Positions 17,489-25,207 of a stretch of 64,000 nucleotides of DNA are shown piece after piece (position 1 is the first letter of the stretch; the number at the start of each line of letters is the position of its first letter). The notes beneath the pieces were generated by a model. It worked only from the letters and a program-made list of their open reading frames with translations. It did no database searches and had not been told where the DNA came from. The position numbers and the translations under genes are program-made. The DNA comes from Olsenella sp. An270 (GTDB lineage: Bacteria > Actinomycetota > Coriobacteriia > Coriobacteriales > Atopobiaceae). The DNA is taken from positions 186,001 through 250,000 of the forward strand of contig NZ_NFJF01000001.1 in NCBI RefSeq assembly GCF_002159735.1, in the 5' to 3' direction.

Positions 17489-18586
17489 ATGAGCGAGAGG
17501 CTGCTTTTGGGATTCGAGACCGCGCAGCAGGTATGGCGGACCGTTGGCCGGCGCGTGGCGGCAGACAACCCGCCCACGCCGAAGCGTCCCCCGCTGCTCG
17601 TACGTCTGCTCTTCGAACAAGGCTTGGGCATCAATCTGGATTCCATGCCCCGTCGGACCCGCGCAAGCGCGGTTCCGGAAACCATCAACGGCATGCGTGC
17701 CGCGCATGCTCGGCTCATGTTCGACGAATGCCCGGCCACGCTTGATCTCTGCGTGTCCCGGCAGAGGGGTCGTCGCTTCTTAACAGGCGCTCGGTGCCAT
17801 CTCATGACGGGGTCCTACCCCGTCGGCTCGTTCTACGAGCTCGAGGAGGGGATTTTGGTGACGTGTCCCGAGCTCACCTTCCTGCAGATGTCGCGCACTA
17901 TCAGTGAGGAGCTGCTCATCCTCTATGGTCATGAACTGTGCGGCTACTTTGCTCACGGTATGGGCGAGCACGGATTTTGCAACTGTCCCGCATTGACCAC
18001 GGTGTCGCGCATAGAGGCGTATCTCGACCGTCTTGAGACGCTTCGGACCAGTTGCGGGGAGGGAATGCCGTGGGGCCTGCGAAGGGCTCGGGCGGCGCTC
18101 GCGCATATTCGCGACAGAGCCGCTTCGCCGGAGGAGGCAGTCCTTTCGATGATTCTCACGATGCCGCGCCACATGGGCGGCTATGGGCTTCCGCCGGCGA
18201 TGCTGAACGCCTCCGTCCGGCTCGGGACTGAGGTCGCGGAACTCTTCGGCATAGAAGAGTTTGTCTGCGACCTGCGGTGGGCTGGGCACGGTCTCGTCGC
18301 CGAGTTCCAGGGGTCGCAGCACAAGCTGCGCAGTCGGCGGTCATACGATCTGCGCAAGGGGAACGTCCTCGGTGCGGACGGTTGGACGGTGATCGAGGTC
18401 GACCGCACCATGCTCGAGCGCGCGCCGCTGATGGATGAGGTCGCAAAGTCGGTGTCAAAAGGCCTGGGCCTGCGTTGGCGGCGGCCGGGGGCGCGAGCTG
18501 CGACGTGTCAAGCTAGGCTACGAAACCGCCTGCTTAAGTTCCTTGACGACATGCGTGTAAATGCCGTTACCACGTTGGCATCGTAG
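17489..18586 (+). CDS. AbiEi-like / DUF559-type nuclease-fold protein
   Basis: A 365-residue protein with the plan of the actinobacterial AbiEi-antitoxin/DUF559 group. The middle has the block GILVTCPELTFLQMSRTI, where relatives have a TSPARTLLDLA-like motif. Then comes ASPEEAVLSMILTMPRHMGGYGLPPA, matching their SxxES...GLPxP segment. The C-terminal domain (about 245-320) resembles a Vsr/DUF559 restriction fold: CDLRWAGHGLVAEFQGSQHK, then DLRKGNVLGADGWTVIEVDR. The acidic positions D and E are present, but the usual second D of the ExD motif is Q, so activity is uncertain. GGGGAGACG precedes the ATG. It is enclosed by inverted complex repeats, which suggests a mobile or recently acquired unit. 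No transposase is present. Confidence 0.65.
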   Translation: MSERLLLGFETAQQVWRTVGRRVAADNPPTPKRPPLLVRLLFEQGLGINLDSMPRRTRASAVPETINGMRAAHARLMFDECPATLDLCVSRQRGRRFLTGARCHLMTGSYPVGSFYELEEGILVTCPELTFLQMSRTISEELLILYGHELCGYFAHGMGEHGFCNCPALTTVSRIEAYLDRLETLRTSCGEGMPWGLRRARAALAHIRDRAASPEEAVLSMILTMPRHMGGYGLPPAMLNASVRLGTEVAELFGIEEFVCDLRWAGHGLVAEFQGSQHKLRSRRSYDLRKGNVLGADGWTVIEVDRTMLERAPLMDEVAKSVSKGLGLRWRRPGARAATCQARLRNRLLKFLDDMRVNAVTTLAS

Positions 18587-18773
18587 CCAAGGTTTTGGGG
18601 CAGAGATCTTTTGTGCGTCGCGCGCGCAGTGTTCCGAGGCTCTTCTCAATGTTTTGGGGCAAACGATTTATGTCGTGTGCCTGATTCGCCTCGTTTTTCA
18701 AGGTTGTGGGCAACATTTGTGATGCAAAACTCGCAAATTGCTTGTAAAGCATCAAAGATGTTGCCCAAAACCT
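18587..18773 (-). repeat. right complex inverted repeat of the AbiEi/DUF559 gene unit
   Basis: Inverted partner of the element at 17094-17283. The 25-nt outer box at 18749-18773 is identical to that at 17094-17118, and the inner boxes follow in the same order with about 60-70% identity in between. It begins immediately after the gene stop and ends 45 nt before the thrB stop. Confidence 0.75.
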
Positions 18774-18817
18774 AGGGGGTATGCGGGTGGTAAAGAAGGA
18801 CAGGCGAGAAGGACGCG

Positions 18818-19726
18818 CTAGTGGACCTCGACGGTGGTGCCGAGGGTGTTGGCCGCGAGCGCGCGCAGCCAGTAGCCCGGGCACGTCTCGGCGAGCGCGG
18901 AGCTGACGCGGCCGGCCGCCTCGTCGCCGTCTGCCACGGCGAGCATCGTGGAGCCCGAGCCGGAGATCATGAACGCGCATGCGCCGGCGTCCAGCGCCGC
19001 GGAGCGCAGGGCCTCGTAGTCGGGGATCAGCTTTGCGCGGTAGGGCTCATGGAGCCGGTCGTGGCATGCCTTGGCGAGAAGGTCGGCGTCGCCGAGCTCG
19101 AGCGCGCGCACCGTGGCCACGCAGCGCCCCATCTGCCAGACGGCCGTCTCGCGCGATACCTCCTCCGGCAGCACGCGCCGGGCGTCGGCGGTGCGGACCT
19201 CGTAGGGCGGGGCAATCGCAACGAAGCGCAGGTTGTCGGCCACGCCCATGCGCGTGGAGGTGGTGCGGCCGTCGTCGACGAAGGAGCACACGAGCCCGCC
19301 GAGCAGAGCCGGCGCCACGTTGTCGGGATGCCCCTCCTCGGCACAGGCGAGCTCGAGCGCGCGCTCGCGGTCGAAGCCGTCGCCGGAGAGCGCCATGGCG
19401 CCCGCGATGCCCGCGATCACGCAGGCGGAGCTGGACCCCAGCCCGCCCGAGAGCGGGATGGGGGAGAGGATCGTGATGTGCAGCGGCACAGGCTCGACCC
19501 CGAGGCGGCCGCACGCATCGAGGTAGCTCTGCCACACGAGGTTGTCCTCGCCGCGGAAGCGCTCCTCGCAGCCAACGATCTCAAGCTGCTCGGCCGGCGC
19601 CATCAGGAACGTCGCCGTGAGATCGAGCGCGAGCCCCAGGCAGTCAAAGCCCACACCCACGTTGGCGCTCGTCGCGGGAACGCGAACGATCGCGACGGGA
19701 CGCTCCCGCCCGTCGGCCCCGATCAC
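18818..19726 (-). CDS. thrB: homoserine kinase
   Basis: A 302-residue GHMP-family kinase that phosphorylates homoserine with ATP in threonine synthesis. Seen: RVPATSANVGVGFDCLGLAL at the N-terminus, the ATP-binding loop PLSGGLGSSSACVIAG (about 94-108), EEGHPDNVAPALLGG, and a C-terminal SGSGSTMLAV. Its ATG overlaps the thrC stop (ATGA), so the two are translationally coupled in a thrC-thrB operon. Confidence 0.94.
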   Translation of the reverse strand: MIGADGRERPVAIVRVPATSANVGVGFDCLGLALDLTATFLMAPAEQLEIVGCEERFRGEDNLVWQSYLDACGRLGVEPVPLHITILSPIPLSGGLGSSSACVIAGIAGAMALSGDGFDRERALELACAEEGHPDNVAPALLGGLVCSFVDDGRTTSTRMGVADNLRFVAIAPPYEVRTADARRVLPEEVSRETAVWQMGRCVATVRALELGDADLLAKACHDRLHEPYRAKLIPDYEALRSAALDAGACAFMISGSGSTMLAVADGDEAAGRVSSALAETCPGYWLRALAANTLGTTVEVH

Positions 19727-21204
19727 AGGAACACCCGGGCGCAGGCGGACTCGACGAAGGCCCCCACGCGGTCAGGATCGCAGACGTCGTCGTGGAGGAC
19801 CTCGCCCGCGCGCAGGCCGGAGAGCTGGGACGGGGCGACGGTGCCCGTCAGGCGCTCCAGGGCGTCCATGCAGGCGAAGCCGTTCATGCCGTCGGTGACC
19901 TCGCCCAGCGATGCCAGGACGTCCGCACAGAACTTGTAGGGGCTCGCGGTGGAGAGGCAGACGCGCTCGGTGCCGTCGGCGGGCGTCGCGTCGAGCACGT
20001 GCTTGGCGACGGCAGTGTGCGGGTCGATAAGGACGTCGAGCTCGCGCCAGACGTCGCGGATGGTCGCGCGCGTCGCCTCGTCGTCGGCGCGTCCGCAGGA
20101 GAACACCGAGCGAATCTCGTCCATGACGCGGTCGGGCACGGTGTAGACGCCCTTCTCGGCGAGGTCCGCCATGAGGGAGGCGACGAGCTCGCAGTCTCCG
20201 TCCGAGGCAAAGTAGAGCAGGCGCTCGAGGTTGGAGGACACGAGGATGTCCATCGAGGGCGAGATGGTCTTGTGGAAGTCGCGACGACGGTCGTAGGTGC
20301 CGGTCGTGAGGAAGTCGGTGAGCACGTCGTTGGCGTTCGAGGCCACGATGAGGCGGCGGACCGGCAGGCCCATGCGCTTGGCGTAGTAGCCGGCGAGGAC
20401 GTCGCCGAAGTTGCCGGTGGGCACGCAGAAGGTGACCTCGTCGCCGGGGCGGATTGCCTCGCGGCGAACGAGCTGCGCGTAGGCGTCGAAGTAGTAGGTG
20501 ACCTGAGGAGCGAGGCGCCCGACGTTGATCGAGTTGGCACTGGAGAGCGCGACGCCGTCCTCGGCGAGGCGCGCCGCGAGCTCGCGGTCGGCGAACACGC
20601 GCTTGACCTGGCCCTGGCAGTCGTCGAAGGTGCCGTTGACGGCGCAGACCGCAACGTTGCCCCCGAGCTGCGTGACCATCTGGAGGCGCTGGATGTCCGA
20701 CACCTTGCCGGCGGGGTAGAACACCGTGACGCCCATGCCGTCCACGCCCGCGAAGCCGTCGAGGGCGGCCTTGCCGGTGTCGCCGGAGGTGGCGGTCACG
20801 ATCATGATCTTCTCGCCGTCGGCTCCGCGCGCCACGCCCATGAGCTGGGGCAGCATCTGGAGGGCGACGTCCTTGAAGGCGCAGGTGGGGCCATGGTAGA
20901 GCTCGAGCAGCCAGTCGGTGCCGAGCGGGGTCACGGGGCAGATGCCGGGGGCGTCCCACTGCGCGCCGTAGGCGGCCTCCACGCAGCGGGCGATCTCCTC
21001 GTCGGTGTAGTCTCCCAGCAGCGTCCCCAGCACGAGGCGCGCGGTCTCGTGGTAGGTCTGGCCGCACACCGTCTCGAGCGGAAGGGTCTTCTCGCCCAGC
21101 TCGTCGGAGACGTAGAGGCCACCGTCAGGTGCGATTCCGGCGAGGATTGCTTGCTTGCTTGTTACGGAATTCGCGCCTGTGCGCGTGCTGTGATAGAACG
21201 ACAT
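19723..21204 (-). CDS. thrC: threonine synthase
   Basis: A 493-residue PLP enzyme converting O-phosphohomoserine to threonine. The N-terminus MSFYHSTRT is the usual long-type ThrC start, and the PLP lysine lies in GPTCAFKDVALQMLP (about residue 115). ATSGDTGKAAL and the phosphate-binding FCVPTGNFGDVLAGYYAKRMG are present. The frame stays open far upstream on the minus strand, but AAGGAGCACC right before the ATG at 21204 fixes the start. It is transcribed divergently from hom. Confidence 0.95.
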   Translation of the reverse strand: MSFYHSTRTGANSVTSKQAILAGIAPDGGLYVSDELGEKTLPLETVCGQTYHETARLVLGTLLGDYTDEEIARCVEAAYGAQWDAPGICPVTPLGTDWLLELYHGPTCAFKDVALQMLPQLMGVARGADGEKIMIVTATSGDTGKAALDGFAGVDGMGVTVFYPAGKVSDIQRLQMVTQLGGNVAVCAVNGTFDDCQGQVKRVFADRELAARLAEDGVALSSANSINVGRLAPQVTYYFDAYAQLVRREAIRPGDEVTFCVPTGNFGDVLAGYYAKRMGLPVRRLIVASNANDVLTDFLTTGTYDRRRDFHKTISPSMDILVSSNLERLLYFASDGDCELVASLMADLAEKGVYTVPDRVMDEIRSVFSCGRADDEATRATIRDVWRELDVLIDPHTAVAKHVLDATPADGTERVCLSTASPYKFCADVLASLGEVTDGMNGFACMDALERLTGTVAPSQLSGLRAGEVLHDDVCDPDRVGAFVESACARVFL

Positions 21205-21241
21205 GGTGCTCCTTGCGTCGCGGCGTGTCGGCCTTGTTGCC

Positions 21242-21270
21242 AGTATCATAGCCGTAGCGCGGGGTGCCAA
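21242..21270 (-). promoter_or_regulatory. promoter of thrC-thrB
   Basis: On the minus strand TTGGCA is followed after exactly 17 nt by GATACT (an overlapping TATGAT is also present), 38 nt before the thrC start. It lies in the 102-nt divergent gap between thrC and hom. Confidence 0.55.
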
Positions 21271-21306
21271 GGCCCGACGGACACACACTCGAAAGATTGG
21301 ACGCCC

Positions 21307-22437
21307 ATGAACATTGCCCTCCTCGGCTATGGGACGGTCGGCCGAGGCGTCGACCAGATCATCTCCGAGCGCGTGGAAGGCGTCAGCGTGACGCGCATCC
21401 TCGAGCTGCCGGACCGCCTGAGCGACCCCCGCATGACGGCGAGCTACGACGAGATTCTCGCGGACGAGAAGATCGAGCTGATCGTCGAGTGCATGGGCGG
21501 CCTCGAGCCGGCGCGGACCTACATCATGGCCGCCCTCGAGTCCGGCCGTCACGTCGTCACCTCCAACAAGGCCGTGGTTGCCGCCCACCTCTCCGAGTTC
21601 GCGGCCGCGTCGGCGTCCTCCGGCGCGGGCCTCTACGTCGAGGCGGCGGTCGGCGGCGGCGTGCCCTGGATCGCGGGCGTCGAGAAGGTCAGGCGCGTCG
21701 ACGAGGTCACGTCCTTCTCGGGAATCATGAACGGCACGACCAACTACATCGTCGACGCCATGCGCAGGCAGGGCGCCGAGTTTGACGTCGTCCTCGCCGA
21801 GGCGCAGCGCCTGGGCTACGCCGAGCGCGACCCCTCCGCCGACATCGACGGCATCGACGTCCTCAACAAGACGATCATCTCGGCCTCCGTGGCCTTTGAC
21901 GTTGCGTGCGAGAGGAACCTCCCCGCGTCGGGCATCCGCAACCTCACGAAGGCGGACCTCGAGCTCTTCGCAGCCCACGGCCGCACGGTGAAGCTGCTCG
22001 GCCGCGGCGTCGCCTCCGAGGGCCGCTACGCCGCCGCCGTCGAGCCGGTGGCCGTCGCCGCCGACTCGCTCGAGGCCAGCGTCCCCGGCAACTTCAACCT
22101 CCTCACGCTCGAGGGGACCACGGTCGGCGAGCTCAAGTTCTACGGCCAGGGGGCGGGGAGCCTGCCCACCGGCAACGCCATCGTCCAGGACGTGCTCGAC
22201 TGCGCGAGCGGCGCGCGTCGTCCCGTCTACGACCTCTCCCGCCCGCTCTCCTACGACCCCACGCTGCTGCGGTCGGACTACGTCCTGCGCACGACCGCCG
22301 AGCTCGGGGACGCGGAGCCCTACGGCCCCGGTGCCGTCCTCGTCCGCGGCCTCACCGCCGAGGCCGCCCGTGCCCTGCTCGACGAGGCGCTCGTCGCCGA
22401 CCCCACCACGTTCATGGCCGCGGTGAGCGCGGCGTAG
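21307..22437 (+). CDS. hom: homoserine dehydrogenase
   Basis: A 376-residue enzyme reducing aspartate semialdehyde to homoserine. Rossmann motif LLGYGTVGRGV starts at residue 4. The catalytic region shows VTSNKAVVA, EAAVGGGVPWI, GIMNGTTNYI and AEAQRLGYAERDPSADIDGIDVLNK. At 376 residues it lacks the roughly 80-residue C-terminal ACT domain that gives many Gram-positive Hom proteins threonine feedback, so control may differ. Weak ribosome site (GAAAGATTGG). The frame is open well upstream, across the thrC antisense, but Rossmann alignment fixes the ATG at 21307. lysC follows after 19 nt. Confidence 0.94.
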   Translation: MNIALLGYGTVGRGVDQIISERVEGVSVTRILELPDRLSDPRMTASYDEILADEKIELIVECMGGLEPARTYIMAALESGRHVVTSNKAVVAAHLSEFAAASASSGAGLYVEAAVGGGVPWIAGVEKVRRVDEVTSFSGIMNGTTNYIVDAMRRQGAEFDVVLAEAQRLGYAERDPSADIDGIDVLNKTIISASVAFDVACERNLPASGIRNLTKADLELFAAHGRTVKLLGRGVASEGRYAAAVEPVAVAADSLEASVPGNFNLLTLEGTTVGELKFYGQGAGSLPTGNAIVQDVLDCASGARRPVYDLSRPLSYDPTLLRSDYVLRTTAELGDAEPYGPGAVLVRGLTAEAARALLDEALVADPTTFMAAVSAA

Positions 22438-22456
22438 AAAGGCAAGGTTTCTCAGC

Positions 22457-23788
22457 ATGATTAAGATCGCGAAGTTCGGCGGCTCCTCCGTCGCGTCCGC
22501 CGAGCAGTTCCGCAAGGTCAAGTCCATCGTCGAGGCCGACCCCGACCGTCGCTTCGTCGTGGTCTCCGCCGTCGGCAAGCGCGACTCCGCCGACAACAAG
22601 ATCACCGACCTGCTCCTGCTGGTGAACGCCCACATCCAGTACCACGTGGACTGCACCGCCCTTCTCGCCGACATCGAGCAGCGCTTCCTCGACATTGCCT
22701 CCGAGCTCGGCCTCAAGTGGCCCGTGCACGAGAAGTTCGAGCTCTTCGCGAAGAACATCAAGAAGCACTCGCCCGAGTACGTGGTCAGCCGCGGCGAGTG
22801 GTTCACGGCCCACCTCATGGCCGAGTACCTGCAGATGCCGTTCGTCGACGCCGCCGACGTGGTGGTCTTCCACCACAACGGCGAGGTCGACATGGAGCGC
22901 ACCGCCGTGCGCCTGAAGGACGTCATGGTGCGCGAGGGCTCCTTCGTGCTGCCGGGCTTCTACGGCGCCACGGTCGACGGCCAGATCAAGCTCTTCCAGC
23001 GCGGCGGCGGTGACATCACGGGCGCCATCCTCGCGCGCTGCATCGACGCGGGCCTCTACGAGAACTGGACCGACGTCTCCGGGTTCCTCTCCGCCGACCC
23101 GCGCATCGTGGAGCACCCGCGCTCCATCCGCCGCATCACCTTCGACGAGATGCGCGAGCTCTCCTACATGGGCGCCTCCGTCCTCCAGGAGGAGGCCATC
23201 TTCCCGGTGCGCGAGGTCAACATCCCCATCCAGATCAAGAACACCAACCGTCCCGAGGACGAGGGCACGATCATCCGCGAGCGCGCCCGCGCCGGCGAGG
23301 ACGAGCACCTGATCACCGGCATCGCCGGCAAGAAGGACTTCATCTCGGTGCACGTCAAGAAGGCGCACATGTCCAACGAGGTCGGCTTCGTGCGCCGCGC
23401 CCTCTCCATCCTGGAGCGCTACGGCGTCTCCGTGGAGCACATCCCCACGGGCGTGGACTCGTTCTCCGTGGTGGTCAACGGCTCCGACGTGCGCGACTCG
23501 ATCTACTCCATCGTCTCCGACATCCGCCGCGAGCTGGAGCCCGACGACATCACGATGGTGGACAAGCTCGCCCTCATCTCCGTCGTCGGCCGCAACATGT
23601 CCAAGCGCTCCGGCACCTCCGGCAAGATCTTCGGCGCGCTCGGCGAGGCCGGCGTCAACATCCGCATGATCACGCAGAGCTCCCAGGAGATCTCGATCAT
23701 CCTGGGCGTCAACAACGAGGACTTCGACCGCGCCATCCAGGTGATCTACGACCGCTTCGTCCGCGACGAGATGGTCACCGCCGGCTAG
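22457..23788 (+). CDS. lysC: aspartate kinase
   Basis: A 443-residue monofunctional aspartokinase, the first step towards Lys, Thr and Met. Seen: KIAKFGGSSVASAEQF at the N-terminus, SRGEWFTAHLMAEYL, FQRGGGDITGAILA, and WTDVSGFLSADPR. Two ACT domains make up the last 150 residues (ISVHVKKAHMSNEVGFVRR..., then LISVVGRNMSKRSGTSGKIFGALGEAGVNIRMI), the usual site of amino-acid feedback. It lies between hom and asd. Confidence 0.94.
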   Translation: MIKIAKFGGSSVASAEQFRKVKSIVEADPDRRFVVVSAVGKRDSADNKITDLLLLVNAHIQYHVDCTALLADIEQRFLDIASELGLKWPVHEKFELFAKNIKKHSPEYVVSRGEWFTAHLMAEYLQMPFVDAADVVVFHHNGEVDMERTAVRLKDVMVREGSFVLPGFYGATVDGQIKLFQRGGGDITGAILARCIDAGLYENWTDVSGFLSADPRIVEHPRSIRRITFDEMRELSYMGASVLQEEAIFPVREVNIPIQIKNTNRPEDEGTIIRERARAGEDEHLITGIAGKKDFISVHVKKAHMSNEVGFVRRALSILERYGVSVEHIPTGVDSFSVVVNGSDVRDSIYSIVSDIRRELEPDDITMVDKLALISVVGRNMSKRSGTSGKIFGALGEAGVNIRMITQSSQEISIILGVNNEDFDRAIQVIYDRFVRDEMVTAG

Positions 23789-23791
23789 CAG

Positions 23792-23822
23792 CCTGACAAA
23801 GGTGCCAGGTCACTTTGTCAGG
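23792..23822. repeat. 31-nt palindromic repeat after lysC
   Basis: A 10-bp inverted repeat (CCTGACAAAG/CTTTGTCAGG) with an 11-nt centre begins four bases after the lysC stop. The same 31-nt unit, with changes only in the right half, occurs right after carB at 54725-54755. Confidence 0.7.
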
Positions 23823-23844
23823 TTCTCACAAGAAAGGAACCGCC

Positions 23845-24861
23845 ATGAGCGAGAAGACCGTTGCCATCCTCGGCGCCACCGGCGTGGTGGGCCAGCAGAT
23901 GCTCCAGTGCCTCGAGGAGCGCAACTTTCCGGTGGGCAGGCTCGTGCCGCTGGCGAGCCAGCGCTCCGTCGACGCAGGCAAGACCGTGCGCTTTGCCGGC
24001 GAGGACGTTCCGGTGCGCCTGGCCGAGCCCGACGCCTTCGAGGGCGTGGACATCGTCCTCGGCGCGGCTGACGACGCCACCGCCCGCGCGCTCATGCCCG
24101 AGGCGGTGAAGCGCGGCGCCGTCTGCGTGGACAACTCGCACGCCTTCCGCATGGATGCCGACGTGCCGCTCGTCGTTCCGGAGATCAACGCCGGCGACAT
24201 CGCGGCCCACCACGGCATCATCGCCAACCCCAACTGCGCCACGATCATCGGCCTCGTGCCCGTGTGGCCGCTCCACCAGCTCGCGGGCGTGAAGCGCCTC
24301 GTCGTCTCCACCTACCAGGCGGCATCGGGCGCCGGAAAGCCGGGTCTCGACGAGCTCGTGCGCGAGATCGGCTGCGTGGCGGCCGGCGAGCCGGTGGGGG
24401 AGAGCAAGCCCTTCCAGTACCAGCTGGCCGAGAACCTCATCCCGCAGATCGGCGGCTTCAACGAGGAGGGCTACACCTCCGAGGAGATGAAGATGCTCAA
24501 CGAGGGCCGCAAGATCATGCACCTGCCGGAGCTCCGCGTGAACTGCACCTGCGTGCGCGTGCCCGTGGTTCGCTCGCACTCCGAGTCCATCACGGCCGAG
24601 TTCGAGCGGCCGATCTCTGTGGAGGAGGCGCGCGCCGCGCTCGAGGCCGCGCCGGGCGTGAAGGTCGTGGACGACCCCGCCGAGAGCCGCTATCCCATGC
24701 CGCTCGAGACCTCCGACCAGGACCTCATCTACGTCGGCCGCATCCGTCGCGACCTCTCCGCGCCCGAGGGCGTGAGCGCGCTCACGTTCTGGTGCTGCGG
24801 CGACCAGATCCGCAAGGGCGCCGCCACCAACGCGGTCCAGATCGCGGAGTACCTGGTCTAG
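23845..24861 (+). CDS. asd: aspartate-semialdehyde dehydrogenase
   Basis: A 338-residue enzyme that reduces aspartyl phosphate to aspartate semialdehyde with NADPH. Seen: AILGATGVVGQQML (nucleotide loop), VDNSHAFRMD, NPNCATI with the catalytic Cys near residue 132, STYQAASGAGKPGLDEL, and the substrate His in RVPVVRSHSESITAEF. AAGGAACCGCC precedes the ATG. It completes the hom-lysC-asd cluster and is closed by a terminator. Confidence 0.95.
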   Translation: MSEKTVAILGATGVVGQQMLQCLEERNFPVGRLVPLASQRSVDAGKTVRFAGEDVPVRLAEPDAFEGVDIVLGAADDATARALMPEAVKRGAVCVDNSHAFRMDADVPLVVPEINAGDIAAHHGIIANPNCATIIGLVPVWPLHQLAGVKRLVVSTYQAASGAGKPGLDELVREIGCVAAGEPVGESKPFQYQLAENLIPQIGGFNEEGYTSEEMKMLNEGRKIMHLPELRVNCTCVRVPVVRSHSESITAEFERPISVEEARAALEAAPGVKVVDDPAESRYPMPLETSDQDLIYVGRIRRDLSAPEGVSALTFWCCGDQIRKGAATNAVQIAEYLV

Positions 24862-24871
24862 CGAGAAGGAC

Positions 24872-24910
24872 GCCAGGGGGTCGAGGTTCTTCTCGGCCCC
24901 CCTGCTTTTC
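24872..24910 (+). terminator. Rho-independent terminator after asd
   Basis: Stem CAGGGGGTCGAG with CTCGGCCCCCCTG (one bulge), loop GTTCTT, then CTTTTCTC. The top of the stem is CGAGGTTCTTCTCG, another hairpin built around the CTTCTCG motif. Confidence 0.75.
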
Positions 24911-24953
24911 TCGGCTTACGCGCGGCCCTCTGGTCCTCGCGGCGCTCCTGCTG

Positions 24954-25099
24954 GGTTTTGGGCAACAAGTTTTATGTCCGAGGCGCGTGTGCAGCCAAAC
25001 AGGGCCCGTTTGCGGACAAGATTGTGTGCCTGCGTCACGTTTGGCATGGTTTTGCAGCAATACTTCATCTAGTGCATAAAAGAATTGCCCCAAAACCTA
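24954..25099. repeat. solo palindromic element related to the 17/18.7-kb repeats
   Basis: The outer arms GGTTTTGGGCAA and TTGCCCCAAAACC match the outer boxes of the elements at 17094 and 18773, with subterminal TTTTATG/CATAAAA arms. The inside carries TGTCCG/CGGACA. It encodes nothing and fills most of the gap between asd and the S33 peptidase. Confidence 0.65.
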
Positions 25100-25207
25100 G
25101 TGATATCTCTCGAATCCGGCCTCGCGAGAAGCGCGGCAGGGGAGAATAACACAGAACCATGCAGTTCTTGGCATCAACAGTCGTACTAACAGCAAGCAGG
25201 AGGACTC

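Noticed and set aside
17489-18586. Transposase call for the gene inside the inverted repeats
   Set aside because: No DDE, HUH, serine or tyrosine recombinase motif is seen. The sequence fits the AbiEi/DUF559 layout better.
19723-22926. 1067-residue minus-strand open frame
   Set aside because: Only the part from 21204 down is ThrC, with its own ribosome site. The rest is antisense to hom and lysC.
24958-25149. 63-residue open frame in the asd-downstream gap
   Set aside because: It is the interior of a palindromic repeat element and has no homologous look.
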